A stretch of 64,000 nucleotides of DNA from Epiperipatus broadwayi (GCA_028023455.1 JAQFVV010012434.1:7251157-7315156); one strand, 5' to 3'. Shown: positions 22,843 through 34,228, counted from the first letter of the stretch. Notes: generated by a model from the letters alone, not told the origin. A program made the numbers and translations.

Positions 22843-24214
22843 CTATGTAAGAAGAAAAGTTATCCAAACCCTTATTTATTTAAAAATCTCCTTAGAATTG
22901 TGCAACAACAACTATAAATTTCATCATCATGAATTTTACTACTATATCTGGTGTCTGGAAAAATTGAGAGTATTCATTTATAATTTATCTTTAAAGCACA
23001 TGTGCATTGGCCTAATCACTAATATTACTATTACATAAAAAACATAGCGTTATATAAAATAATATCTCATATAAACATTTTTGTTATTGTTTTGTTTTTG
23101 CTGATATCAATAATTTTATGTAAAAAAAATACATATATTAATTCTGTCAGCTACAAATAAAAGAAACTTCAGGAAAAAGAAGAAATAAGTAATCTGAAAA
23201 AAAATGGAAAAATTAATTTTATCATATTGTGATGTCTTTAATATTCATATTTTATATATCTATGTAGGAAGTCAGTTAAAGTTTTGATATATTAAAAAAA
23301 AAGAAAAAAACTGTCAAATGTATGTTGTGTCTAAATACAATTAAAAATCTTAGCAAATTTACTAAATTAAGAATTTTTCAGATGTATTATTATTAATGGT
23401 AAAATATTTGACACTAATTAAAATGTGTAAAAGTTCAAACTGTATCTAAGTTACCTTCAGAGAACTTGATTACATTAGCGGAATATTGGATTTAAATAAG
23501 AGTATCATTAATTTCTACCATTACTTTGTTTTTAAATGAAAATGGTCAATGAATTGATAAAACATTGTACTTAGTGGTTTTGTGATAAAAACATTCAAAT
23601 TTTGATATAACAACATTGCTTTAGAAGAGATTACAGCTATATATTTATTGTTCTGGTTACTTTTTGCAGAGAAAAATCATACTCTCAAGCATATATATAG
23701 CCTTAGACATTACTAATTATAAGATGAAGTGTTTTTTTTAAATGAAATAATTTCTTGCATGGATTCACTAAATATTTAAGGCAGTTCTGTATTTTGAAAT
23801 GACTTATTTTGAATTACAAATATTTACTGAATATTTATGTTTATTAGATCATAAATTTTTCAAAAATGGAACTATGGAATCTTTCAAACTCCATACTTTA
23901 CCAGTGAGATATATATATATTAATATGTTTGGCAGTCCTATATCATAGTATTTATTTATTTATACATAATGCTCTTTATTACATGATTGTGTATACTACT
24001 TTTATATATTTGTTAACATGCATGTATGGTTTGCTGCCCTAGACACTGTACATACACCCACACTTGTATGTTAATGCCATCTTAACATGGCAGTTTAAAA
24101 CATTAATATCCTTAGATTTTTTTTAATCTATTGAAAGATTTAAATTTTAGGGTTAATAATATTCCATGATACATGTTTCTTTTGTATTATAGTAAATCTT
24201 AAGAAGATACTTTA
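22843..24214. other. AT-rich intron-like stretch
   Basis: This lies between the exon candidates at 22765 and 24215, on the same strand. No further exon or element boundary is evident. Confidence 0.4.
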
Positions 24215-24320
24215 TTATTTTCCATGTTCACAATTTTTGTCCAATTCCTGGGTGTTAACACTAATATTTAATTCAAAATCAGAAGTTGTAGCTTTTTCAC
24301 TCTGAGAATCATAATTTTCC
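24215..24320 (-). CDS. Terminal exon candidate, downstream partner of 25369-25550
   Basis: The minus-strand frame begins after a pyrimidine-rich CTCCACAATCTAAG and reads ENYDSQSEKATTSDFELN, then NTQELDKNCEHGK and a TAA at 24217-24215. The entry phase is 0, which matches the phase 0 exit of the exon at 25369-25550. An alternative acceptor at 24340-24341 would add a few residues (PSPQSK) but shift the phase. The composition (Ser, Thr, Glu, Asp, Gln) is unlike random AT-rich sequence. Intron length would be about 1.05 kb. Confidence 0.4.
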
Positions 24321-25368
24321 TTAGATTGTGGAGATGGAACTAAATGAATATAAATATTTAGCAAATATAATAAGATATACAAACAAGATGCAATGATTTA
24401 ATGATAAACAGTAATTTGATATTAGTTTAATGCAAACAATGAATTATATATACAAAAGAAGTTAACATACACATTTAAAACCGAATATAAAGATACATAT
24501 TAAGCTATACATATAGGAAACCTGATACTTATATATTCTTATTCAGAGCTGGCCTGAGAATAGTGCAAATTGTATGGTGATCTTTAGACTGCATGATCTC
24601 TGTCTTTTGTGGAAAATCAAATTGTAAATCAAAATCTTCTATTCACTTGCTAAATGAAACGTTTCATTTTTTCTTTTTGCCAAAACTGTAATTTGCAGGC
24701 CCCATAATGATTATCACACATTAAGTAATACAATTGCAGATACATTGATTTTGTGGTTATACAGATTTTTCAACTATTTAGAAGGTATATAGGTTTTCCT
24801 AAATGTTTTTTAATTTTATTGTCATGTTTATATCAAATGTGATGATATTGAATAGTGAAAATATTTATAAATTAAAAATAAGGTAATTAATTAAGTTATA
24901 TTATTGTATTTGTTATACTTTGATCAATATTGTAATTATAAATTATATTTAATTTTATAAGTTTTGACATTAAAAGACATTTTTTCTCTATGTTTTCACA
25001 AGAAAAACTTGAAAAACATAGCTTTGGTCATTTAATAAGTTTGACAAATACCTTAGATCTTTTTATTCATTTATTTTTATAAAATAAACCAGAAGATTAA
25101 AACACATATACTTAAATAAAACAAATTAATGTTTAAAAAAATAATTTTTGAAACAATATTTAAATAATAACTTTAAACAAAAATATTAATTTAGTAATGT
25201 AAATAGGAAATCTACTAAATTTGAAAATTTTAATTTTTTTATAATTTTTTTTCTTTCAGAAAGTTTTTATATCATTTTTTGGACTATCTTGCAAAATTGC
25301 CAGTAAATAGAAAATATCTGTAAATAAAATACATATATATTTGATTGATTTAAGTGTTTTTATCATAC

Positions 25369-25550
25369 TGGTTTCCTCTCCAATTTTTTTGGGCCAGTTT
25401 TGATATTATAAAAATAATTATAAATTCTAGTTCCTACTTGCTTATTAAAAATATTATCTACAGCCAGAATATGATGCTCTGGGTTATAATGTCCAATGGA
25501 AGCTTCTGCACCTTTGTATCTGAAGTCTGGAACAATCTTGTAATTCTGGT
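25369..25550 (-). CDS. Exon candidate, weakly tau/MAP-repeat-like
   Basis: A minus-strand frame is open from 25598 to a TGA at 25365-25363. A likely acceptor is at 25551-25552 (after CTTTCTTTTCATCAC) and a donor CCA-GTATGA at 25368. The protein includes DFRYKGAEASIGHYNPEHH and then NKQVGTRIY, NIKTGPKKLERKP. The spacing of ASIG..N..HH and TRI..N..NIK-TG-KK is faintly like two microtubule-binding repeats of tau/MAP4, but the conserved PGGG is absent, so this is only a suggestion. Exit phase 0 agrees with the exon at 24215-24320. Confidence 0.4.
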
Positions 25551-25974
25551 CTTCATTGCGTGATGAAAAGAAAGTCCCTTTTCTTAATTCTTACAGAATG
25601 GCTTGTCTCCATGATCTTTTCTGAAAACGAGACTGATAATGAGAATGATATAACTCTTAGATTTCTTACCAATGTTTTGGTCAACTTTAATTATATCAAT
25701 TTCTTCATTAAAAGTAGTTAAAAATAATTGTTCTTTGTTTGAACACCCATTTAGAATCTCTCATGCATAAACTTGTTAACATTTTTTATCAAAAAACTTA
25801 CATTCCTTTAATAATAGTAATAATAACAAGTCAGATGTCACATGACTTATATATAGCTTGCACTTACAAATATGTAAAATTAAGAGCGTGCTAATAGCTC
25901 TAAACAAGCTTTTTTTTTTTATTTATGATAAATGCTACTACAAGAGAAGGCATTCAATTATTTTTATCTTGGAT

Positions 25975-26032
25975 TGTCCCCATCCCCAGACCGGTTTCGA
26001 CCTATGGGTCTCTTCAGTGAGGAGTTGGGACA
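25975..26032 (-). ncRNA. Hammerhead ribozyme, family C, copy 1
   Basis: On the minus strand: TGTCC (outer stem I), internal loop, CTCCTCA (inner stem I), CTGAAGA (26017-26011), stem II GACC-CATA-GGTC, GAAA (25998-25995), CCGG (minimal palindromic stem III closed by A-U), cleavage triplet GTC (25991-25989), then TGGGGA and GGACA closing stem I. Every conserved core position of a type I hammerhead is present, including the G-C pair at 10.1/11.1. The minimal stem III suggests activity as a dimer, as known for retrozyme and Penelope hammerheads. Confidence 0.8.
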
Positions 26033-26157
26033 TTAGATCTAAAAAACCAACTCAAGCAAAGCATTTATCTAAAAGATAATTGTTAGAAGAAGATCTGAAA
26101 CTTTTAGACATCTACATGTCTTTAAAGTCAGCTCTCCAACTGAAAAAATCAGATCTA

Positions 26158-26216
26158 ATGTCCCAACTTCTCACTGAAGAGACCCATAGGTCGAAACCGG
26201 TCTGGGGATGGGGACA
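26158..26216 (+). ncRNA. Hammerhead ribozyme, family C, copy 2
   Basis: Stem I is TGTCC/GGACA plus TTCTCA/TGGGGA. CTGAAGA is at 26174-26180, the stem II hairpin at 26181-26192 (GACC-CATA-GGTC), GAAA at 26193-26196, CCGG then TC at 26197-26202. Cleavage is predicted after C26202. The core is complete. This unit and copy 3 form the direct tandem that would define a 424-nt monomer. Confidence 0.82.
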
Positions 26217-26582
26217 ATCCAAGATAAAAATGATTTGAATGCCTTCTCTTGTAGTAGCATTAATCATAAATAAATAAAAAAAGCTTGTTTAGAGCTATTA
26301 GCATGCTCTTAATTTTACATATTTGTAAGTGCAAGCTATATATAAGTCATGTGACATCTGACTTGTTATTATTACTATTATTATTTTGCTGTTGTGGCTT
26401 TAGCTAAATTAAAGAGCTAAGCCTACTAATATATGGAATATCTGAATTAAGTTCAGGCCCATATGATTTTTTCAGTTGGAGAGCTGACTTTAAAGACATG
26501 TAGATGTCTAAAAGTTTCAGATCTTCTTCTAACAATTATCATTTAGATAAATGCTTTGCTTGAGTTGGTTTTTTTGATCTAA

Positions 26583-26640
26583 TGTCCCAACTCCTCACTG
26601 AAGAGACCCATAGGTCGAAACCAGTCTGGGGATGGGGACA
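26583..26640 (+). ncRNA. Hammerhead ribozyme, family C, copy 3
   Basis: This is the same as copy 2 except that stem III reads CCAG instead of CCGG and the flank has GGACAG. CTGAAGA is at 26598-26604. The core boxes and stem II are intact. The broken stem III palindrome (a CpG-type G to A change) may weaken it. The repeat unit after it ends about 55 bp downstream, so this is the truncated end of the tandem. Confidence 0.75.
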
Positions 26641-26700
26641 GTCCAAGATAAAAATGATTTGAATGCCTTCTCTTGTAGTAGCATTTATCATAAATTCCTT

Positions 26701-27680
26701 TAATAATAAAATATTTATGTTACTTCACAATTAATAACTATAATTTATAACGTACAGTCCTAAATTTAAATTTTTTATATCTGCATTGTTTTTCAGTAAA
26801 TTATTGAAAGCCATTGACATGAATTGTACTTTATTTTAATGTTAAATTATGTTGGGAAACTAAAAATAAAAATCAAATACTTAGTTTTGTTCTACAAGAT
26901 AATAAGTGTTTTAGGCACTTTTTCAATAGAGGGATGTCTAGAAGAGCTTTAAATGACAGTATAAAGTCGTTACATCCAACAGAGTAGCATTAAAATATCA
27001 ATAGAATCAAATTTGTTAAGGATCAAATATTTAGCTCCATAATATTCTTTATAAACAAAAATAATTGGTTTTTTTTTTTTTTTTTACTAATTCTGTCATG
27101 CTTGAATTTGTTCTGTTGTAAGCAGAAGGTTAACAATCGAAAATATACTTTTAGTACTGTATCAATTATAAATCTGATAACGTTTTATAAATGATTAGCA
27201 ATGCTAACTTATTAATATTTATTAGAATGTTTTTAAAGTTTAAATATGTCAATTACTACTTCTGTCTTTCTAAATACTTTTCATCTCTTTATTTTCATGT
27301 TAAGACTTTTACTTTATATTTCACTTTATTTCCAGATGACACAAACTTACTATAGCATTTTCATATTTCAAATGTTTTTTAATTAGAATAATATCTACCA
27401 TGACAATTTTAAAATGTTATTTGATATTAAAAACATTTTGTACTTTTATATAAATAATCTTTTTCTTCATGACAATGAGAAATTATTGAGAAATAAACTT
27501 GAATTATTTGCATTTGGTTTCTACCGTTAAATTGGAAAAGTAATCTTATCGCTCTATCTGACATTGTATCAATCTCTACAATGTAATTCTTCCATTATTT
27601 TTATTTATAATAATTATCATTTACCTTTCCTATATATAAGATATTTAGATATGTGTACATTGTCTGTACTAAACAATGTA
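26701..27680. other. AT-rich stretch between ribozyme clusters
   Basis: I find a poly-T run at 27068-27085 and no supportable gene or element boundary. Confidence 0.5.
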
Positions 27681-27782
27681 ATTATAAGAGACTTGAACTC
27701 AAACTTTTCAGACTTCTCACAGCTATCCAATCCATCTTATACAACTGATACACATAATCACATATATGAGAAAAAGATAAAT

Positions 27783-27837
27783 GATCTCCAATATTCATAT
27801 TTTGTACTGAAACAGCACTCATCAGTTAGTCCTGATC
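27783..27837 (-). ncRNA. Hammerhead ribozyme, family A, copy 3
   Basis: The minus strand reads GATC (outer stem I), CTAA, CTGATGA (27825-27819), a stem II hairpin GTGCTG-TTT-CAGTAC with a closing G-C pair, AAAA where GAAA is expected, a short A/T stem III, then TTGG and GATC closing stem I. The only core defect is G12 to A, which is what decay of a CpG (C11.1-G12) would give. Confidence 0.6.
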
Positions 27838-28147
27838 ACTGTTTTCCAAACATATATATAATCACTGCTCAGTTATATTAAGATAGCAAATCTTTAAACT
27901 TTAATGGAGAAGCTTCAATCTTCTCTACTCACCAACTCTTTAACCATCATCATCTATGAAAATATGAGAATAAAATTCTCAACACCCTTGTTGATGCCAA
28001 TATTATTGTCATGCACAAATTGATCTTAAGCCAATTTCATCCTAAGAATTGGAGAGTGAAGAATATTGAAGCTTGCCCATTAATGTTTAAAGATTTGCTA
28101 TCTTAATATAAATTGAGCAGTGATTATATATGTGTGTGGGAGATGGT

Positions 28148-28202
28148 GATCTGAGCCAACTGATGAGTACTGGTTCAGCATGAAATATGTATATTGGAGA
28201 TC
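28148..28202 (+). ncRNA. Hammerhead ribozyme, family A, copy 4
   Basis: GATC and CCAA (stem I 5' strand), CTGATGA at 28160-28166, stem II around CTG-GTT-CAG, GAAA, a 3-bp stem III (ATA/TAT, two-base loop), cleavage after a UA, then TTGG and GATC. All core boxes are intact. Stem II has one A-C mismatch and a terminal G-U pair. This is the best-preserved family A copy. Confidence 0.65.
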
Positions 28203-28587
28203 ATTTATCTTTTTCACATGTATGTAATCATGTGTATTAGTTGCACAAGTTAGATTGGATAGCTGTAGGGAATTTGAAAGTCTAAGTTCAAGTTCCTTAT
28301 AAGACCCTGTAAACATATTTAAATATTGCATATTCAGTCTGTATTCTTCCATTTCTCTTCTGTATAATTAAATGGATATATTAAGGTCCTATTGACTTGG
28401 GGTCAACATGGATATGACAATAATATTGGCATCAACAAGGACTTTGAGAATTCCATCATCAGATTTTCATTGATATGGATGGCTGAAGAATTGGTGAGTG
28501 GAGAAGATTGAAGTTTGTCCATTAAAGTTTAAAGATTTACTCTTAATATAATCTGAAAAATGATTGTATATATGTGTGGCTGATAGT

Positions 28588-28642
28588 GATCTGGACCAAT
28601 TGATGAGTGCTGTTTCAGGCTAAAATATGTATATTGGAGATA
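28588..28642 (+). ncRNA. Hammerhead ribozyme, family A, copy 5 (decayed)
   Basis: The same layout is 440 bp downstream of copy 4, but the first box is TTGATGA and the second TAAAA, with a weakened stem II. Stem I CCAA/TTGG persists. It is probably inactive. Confidence 0.5.
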
Positions 28643-28948
28643 AATTCTTTTAAATATATTAATTATTTTTGTACTTAAATATGACAAATTCAGCCTGTAC
28701 CTTGCCCATACTTTTTTAGTATATTTAAATGATCAAGGTTTTATATATGAAGATCAGATTGACTTAATGTTAACATAGATATGACAATAATATTTCATTA
28801 ACAAGGGATCTGACCATTCCATGATCATATTTACAATGGTTTGGATGGCGGAAGTGTTGGAAGGTGTAGTGGTCTGTCCATTAAAGTTTGAAGATTTGCT
28901 ATTTTAATATAAACTGAGCACTGATAATCTATATGCATAGGAGATGAT

Positions 28949-29000
28949 GATCTGGATCATCTGATGAGTGCTAATTCAGCATAAAATACATATATTGAAA
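28949..29000 (+). ncRNA. Hammerhead ribozyme, family A, copy 6 (decayed)
   Basis: CTGATGA is intact at 28961-28967 and stem II reads TGCT-AATT-CAGCA. GAAA has become AAAA, and stem I is reduced (TCAT/TTGA). It lies 361 bp after copy 5 in direct orientation. Confidence 0.5.
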
Positions 29001-29050
29001 ACAATTAATTTTTTTTCACGTGTGATCATGTGTAATGGTTGTATGAGAGA

Positions 29051-31524
29051 AAGTAGATAGGTGAAAAGAGCACAAAAGTGTGTTCATTACTCTATATTAC
29101 ATTTAAACTTCAAGTATATTAATTATTCTTGTGTGTATTATATATATATATATATGTCAAAAAGATAAATTTTTAGCAATATTTTAAGAATATAACAAAT
29201 ATTGTATGAAATTGGAAAATGTTTTTTTAGTAAGACGTGAAATATTGGGTCAGTGCTTTCTTATTTTAGTGCCAATCCTAAAACAGATGTTTAATGTTTA
29301 TGAAAATAATTTCATAGTGCTATACATGAAAATCAAGATTGCCCAATAGAAAACTCTTAGGTTTAGTAAAATAAATCAAAAATATATGATTATAACAACG
29401 CATTATGTAAAATCCTGAAAGAAATATATCAGTTTAATATATAATATTGTTATGTGCCTGTCCCTGTTTAAATAAATAGAAATTATATCCTAAAATGAAC
29501 TAAATAGGTAAAAAACATACAATTCTCTAAAAATTAAAAAAAAATTAAATGTTTTGTTTGGCAAGTATATTGGATAAGAAAGTTAACTAGATATCTTAAA
29601 TGCTTTTTATGAATTTATTATATTAACTCGATAATTTTATAGAAATGTGTTTCCTCTTAAACTTCTAGGTACTAATTAAGTATATCACATTTCAACTGAT
29701 AAATGCAGAATATATGCAAGAAAATTCTGTATTGATATGATACTGTTGTTACACAGTTTGTAAACAATTTCTTACAATCATGTAAATAAGTAAGAATAAA
29801 TAAAATCAGTTACAAATTTCCTATTTTTTTATATAAATATTGAAAGTTCAAGCAATTATTTCTTTAGCAAAATACTTGACATATATATTTTTGAGTCTTA
29901 CAAATTGTAAATAAAAGATAGAGGCTTGTAATTGCATATAAAAAACTTAAGATAATTTTATATTTATTTGATAAGTATTGTTTTATTCAGTCTTCTTGTG
30001 ATTGTGAGAATTTTCTACATTATTAAAAATACAATTTATATTTTTTATTGTTAATTGTACTGGTTTAATACCATGTGTGTTCATGTTCTAAGTTCATCTT
30101 ATTCTTCACAGATTTTCATATATATCTATTATTTTTAGTTAAATAAACTATCAAGGATCATTACATTATATTATAGTAAAGCATTCTTTGCATTAGTATT
30201 AATTTTTTTTCTCTCTTTTCTAAAAGATTCTCTATTTTAATTACTCCAGCTCAACATTTTGAAGTTATAATCTATTTTATAACATGATATAATATGTTTT
30301 TTTCTTTTACAGTAACTCTTCTCTTTTTTAGTTTTTTAACTTTATGGGAATGATTTTTTTGACTCACTTTGACATATTTGAAAATAGTATTTTTGTTTTA
30401 CATATTCCTAAAGTCAAAATTTTCTTTGCTGCAAATTTTCTTTCATCATTAAATTTCTCATCTATTTACATTAAGCAAACTCCATCTTTTTTTAATTTCA
30501 TAAAATTTCCAAAATATTTTTGAAACTATTTTATTTCCAATGAAAAATTTATTTTCAATCTTTATTTTTAAAAAAAAAAACTTAAGTAGCTTCTCTAAAT
30601 AAACAGATGTTCCATTTATTTTCTCAAATGTCTCACTTGTTTATTTTTTTAAATTTTTATGTTGAAATTTTCTGACAATATTAATTTTTACTAATTCATC
30701 TAATATCACGATGTTTTACATTAATTTTGTTTTTAGAAAATTTATTTGTAAGAAATTAATTTATGTTGAACTACAACTTAGTTTTTGTTTTTAAGTAGCA
30801 TCAAACATTAAACATTAATAATTTCATCTTCCTTATCTCTTTTACTAATACATCTATATACAATAGATAAATTTAATTAAAATAACTATACATATCCATA
30901 TTATACAATAAATGTATGTATTGTAGTGGATTCTTTTACAATAATAATTTACAACAATTAGGTATTCTATTTCTTCTATTATATAAACATAAGACATTAA
31001 TAAGCATTATTTACTTCTACGTTTTTTATTATTATTTGCTTTGTTGTTGAATCTTTCAGTTTATTTTAATTTGATATTTTTCTTTTCAGTAATTATGCAT
31101 CACTTTTCTTATTGTTTCCATGATTTAAGTTTTACTGGAAGGTGACAATATACATTTTTGTTATTTTTATTTTTTTCTATATTTTATATTTATTAACTTC
31201 GTTCCATATATTTTAATGAATTAAATATATTATTATTTTTATATGTATCATTTTTAAATATTTTCATTTTTTTTATTCATAGACTATCCTACATCAATAA
31301 ATAATTTATTATTCGATTATAGTTGGATTCTATTTATAACATCAATGCAGCCATTCTAATAAAAACTGTAATTTTTTCTAGTTGATTTCTTTTAAATCTG
31401 AATTATCTTTCATGGTGTTTTATGAATTAAAATATTTTTTGATTTCCATATTGAATTCATTTAAATATTTTTGAAAAACATGTATCAAATGTTAATATTT
31501 AGTATGCTGTATTTTAATTTATAT
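29051..31524. other. AT-rich stretch, no supportable feature
   Basis: There is one (TA)n run at 29139-29153. I found no exon with both splice-like borders and protein-like composition. Confidence 0.5.
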
Positions 31525-31687
31525 AATTGAAACACACAGGCTTATTATATACCTGTGTTTATATATGTAATATATAGGGTATATGAGCATTTATCTTTTC
31601 GACATATATGCGTTCAAGTGTATCAGTGTTATGAGATAGTGTGGAGAGTGGTGGGTCATGTGAAAGTCTATGCTCATATACCCTATT
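31525..31687. repeat. Family A end fragment
   Basis: This starts with the same 60-bp terminal sequence as 1952-2014 and continues with the reverse complement of 2020-2090. It then ends in a short inverted copy of its own GGGTATATGAGCAT segment. No ribozyme core is included. Confidence 0.6.
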
Positions 31688-33293
31688 TAATTTATATAAT
31701 AATTTATTAAATAATGACATTACTTCCACATTGATTTATTCAATATAATAGTCTCGATTTTCTATTAGTCAAAATATAATTCAATTCTGCTTTACTTTTC
31801 TTAATATAAACCTTATATTAATTTCTCTTCAACATTTGTCAAAAAGTTAAAAAATGTATATTCTTTTTTCTGCCTAATTAATGTTCACAATTATATAACC
31901 TATCTCAATTCCAATAAAATTTCAGAGACTGGTTTATACAAAAACATTGTTTTTATATCTATACAATTCTTTCTATTTTAAAAAAAACTTGTTGCAATAT
32001 AAATCTAAATAATATGAATTGAGTGTTTCTTCCAATAAGTAGATTAATTAATTGTACTATTATGAAATGAAATCACTCTTAGAACAATGTTTCCCTCTTT
32101 TTTATTTATATATAGTTTCACACTATTTGTATTTCTATGTAAATGATCACTATATTCATTGATAAATATAAAGGTTTTTTTAAAAATTATGAAATATTTA
32201 AGAAATATTTTTTGATATTAAAATAGAGTACTCAGTGATGCTTTTCTTATGTTTTAAAAAAACAAAATTGTTACATTAAGTATTGAATTGGTTATTTATG
32301 TTTTTTAGTTTAGTGCTAAAGTCCATGAATAGCCATGCTACGATTTGTATTATATGAACTTCACATGATCATTTGATTGTTTTTTAGCAAACATTTTATC
32401 AAAAGAATATAATTGCACTTAAGTAATATAAATAAGTAACTTACAAAAATACTTTATAGCAGTGTTTATTAACATGTGGCACATGCATCCCTGGTGGATA
32501 AGAAAGCATTTCCATAGGTGTGAGAGAAGTTTCTAACTTTTAGATGAAGGCTGTTTTATGCTATACATAATTATAGCATACTGGCATAATAATTTTTAAT
32601 ATAAAATCACATTAAAAATTTATTAAATAAATCAAATCTTATACAATATGATGAGAAAGTGAAGAAAGGAAATTTTAAAAGTAGGTTGTATTATAGAAAA
32701 AAAATATTTAAATAATAATTAAAAACTTTTATATCCAGAAAAATAAAGAATAAAAAATTGTTATATACTTCAAGTACAAATGCTAATGAAGCAGTTTGGT
32801 GCAGGAAGAAATGCTAATTTTAATGCAGTGCAGTGGTGGTGCTTCATTGAAATTTTGTATTCTTTTTAAAATTACATGAAAACTATAAGCATGAGATCAA
32901 CAGAATTCCCAGCATTTGTTGCATTTTAAAATTTTCTGTTTAACAGTGTCCATTTTTAACCCCCTGCCCCAAATTGATTTTTTATAAATATTTTTGTGGA
33001 TACTTTCATTTATTTTTTTTATTTTTTCCTCAATTTACTAGTTTTCATGTAAAAAATAAAGGCAGAAATTTTTAAATGGCCAAAGTGTCCACTAAAGTTA
33101 ATTAAAAATGCATCGATAAGTCACATTTGGACTTCAAAATGTAATCAGGATATTGAGTTGTAAGTATTAAAACTTTTATTTTTTAATTATTTGAATAGTA
33201 AATTTGTAAAAATTACTGGATAAATGGTATGTTTGTGTTTATATTGTTATCTGAATAGTATATAATTTATATATCATTTATGCTCTTTATTAT
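31688..33293. other. AT-rich stretch with a weak exon-like frame
   Basis: A plus-strand frame at about 33058-33161 (containing KWPKCPLKLIKNASISHIW) ends at a good donor TT-GTAAGTATT, but its acceptor is poor. Around 32462-32530 a less AT-rich segment looks like an old dispersed repeat. Neither is certain. Confidence 0.3.
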
Positions 33294-33383
33294 GCATAAA
33301 TAAATTTAAACATTTATATTCAAATACAACAAACGAATACATAAATAAATTTAAACATTTGTACTCAAATACAACAAATGTAA
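33294..33383. repeat. 45-bp tandem duplication
   Basis: Two adjacent copies begin with CATAAATAAATTTAAACATT and differ at a few positions. It is a simple local duplication without a coding role. Confidence 0.6.
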
Positions 33384-34166
33384 TTTATGTAATTTTAAGA
33401 CTCTGATCTAAGATTAGGCAGCTTATTTTGTAGATATAATGATTCTCAAAAGGTTTAATAATTCATACTGTGTTTATTTTAATATATTTATTACTATGTT
33501 TATATATTACTGTTTTTAGGTTTGCAATTGCAGGTTTGTGTTTATATAAGAAGTAATTAAGGTATTATGGAGTAGTATAATGCAAATTTTAGGACTGATT
33601 ATCAATTATACAGAAATTTTACAATTGACAAAGCAATCACAAAATTTATTGGACATAGTACCTATGTGAAAATATAAACACTTAAAACCAGCAAAGAGAG
33701 ATTTCAAATGGTGTGTGTGTGGATATAAGCACAATATTATGTATATATCACCTGAAATTGTATGCAGGCAAAGAGTCAAATTCTGATTCTTGTCCATGCC
33801 TTGGTATTCATGCTGTGAAGTCGGTATTTGCCACATCTTGCATTACATTATTTTAAGTTCTATAGCTAGAAAATGAGGTATATGCAAATAAATTATATCT
33901 CTGTGGGACAATAAATGTAACAAGATAACATCACTGGTGTGCATAAAGAATATAAACATCACTGATGTACACAAAAATATAAAATGAAGAGATGAAACTC
34001 ATTTTATCAGTAATACAGACAGTAACCTACAATTTCTAGTTTTAGATAGACAAGAAGCCAATTGCTCTGATGACATCTTTTGGAAGTGATTAGTTTTGTA
34101 TCTTTTATTAGGATGAATCTTTTTCTTATAGATGCCTTTGAGATTTGGTAACTTTTGGGGTATAAG

Positions 34167-34228
34167 ATAAAAATAAAGAAATCATATGTGACTTATTTTG
34201 GAGATTCTGAAGATATGGATTATCTCAG
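34167..34228 (+). CDS. Internal exon candidate, upstream of 34445-34613
   Basis: The frame reads KKSYVTYFGDSEDMDYL and leaves through a strong donor (CTCAG then GTAAGAAG at 34229) after two bases of a split codon. The left border is the weak point: AG at 34165-34166 has little pyrimidine in front, and an in-frame stop lies at 34148-34150. The residues around YFGDSED recall a Tudor-type loop, but this is too short to assign. Its exit phase fits the next exon exactly, across an intron of 216 bp. Confidence 0.45.

Larger units (their letters stand above)
25805..26700. repeat. Family C retrozyme-like cluster: inverted unit plus tandem pair
   Basis: A minus-strand unit (25805-26145) is joined head to head with a plus-strand unit beginning near 26146. 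A second plus unit follows in direct tandem and is cut off at about 26695. The ribozyme cores of the two plus units are 424 bp apart, so cleavage of a transcript would release a 424-nt RNA. No protein-coding frame is present. The copies are very similar, so this is the youngest of the three ribozyme families here. Confidence 0.8.
27681..29050. repeat. Family A retrozyme-like cluster (one inverted and three tandem units)
   Basis: One unit reads on the minus strand (about 27690-27985), then three read on the plus strand (about 28030-28350, 28455-28670, 28800-29050). All share the same landmarks: the hammerhead core, an ATATGTATATTGG-like tail and a TCCATTAA motif. Core-to-core distances on the plus strand are 440 and 361 bp. 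A 105-codon frame at 27564-27881 (plus) and an 84-codon frame at 28098-28352 (minus) are accidental translations of the repeat. Confidence 0.72.

Noticed and set aside
28440-28475. A second CTGATGATGG motif in family A (minus strand), first considered as the ribozyme core
   Set aside because: No GAAA box or stem II follows at the right distance; the real core lies elsewhere in the unit (CTGATGAG then GAAA).
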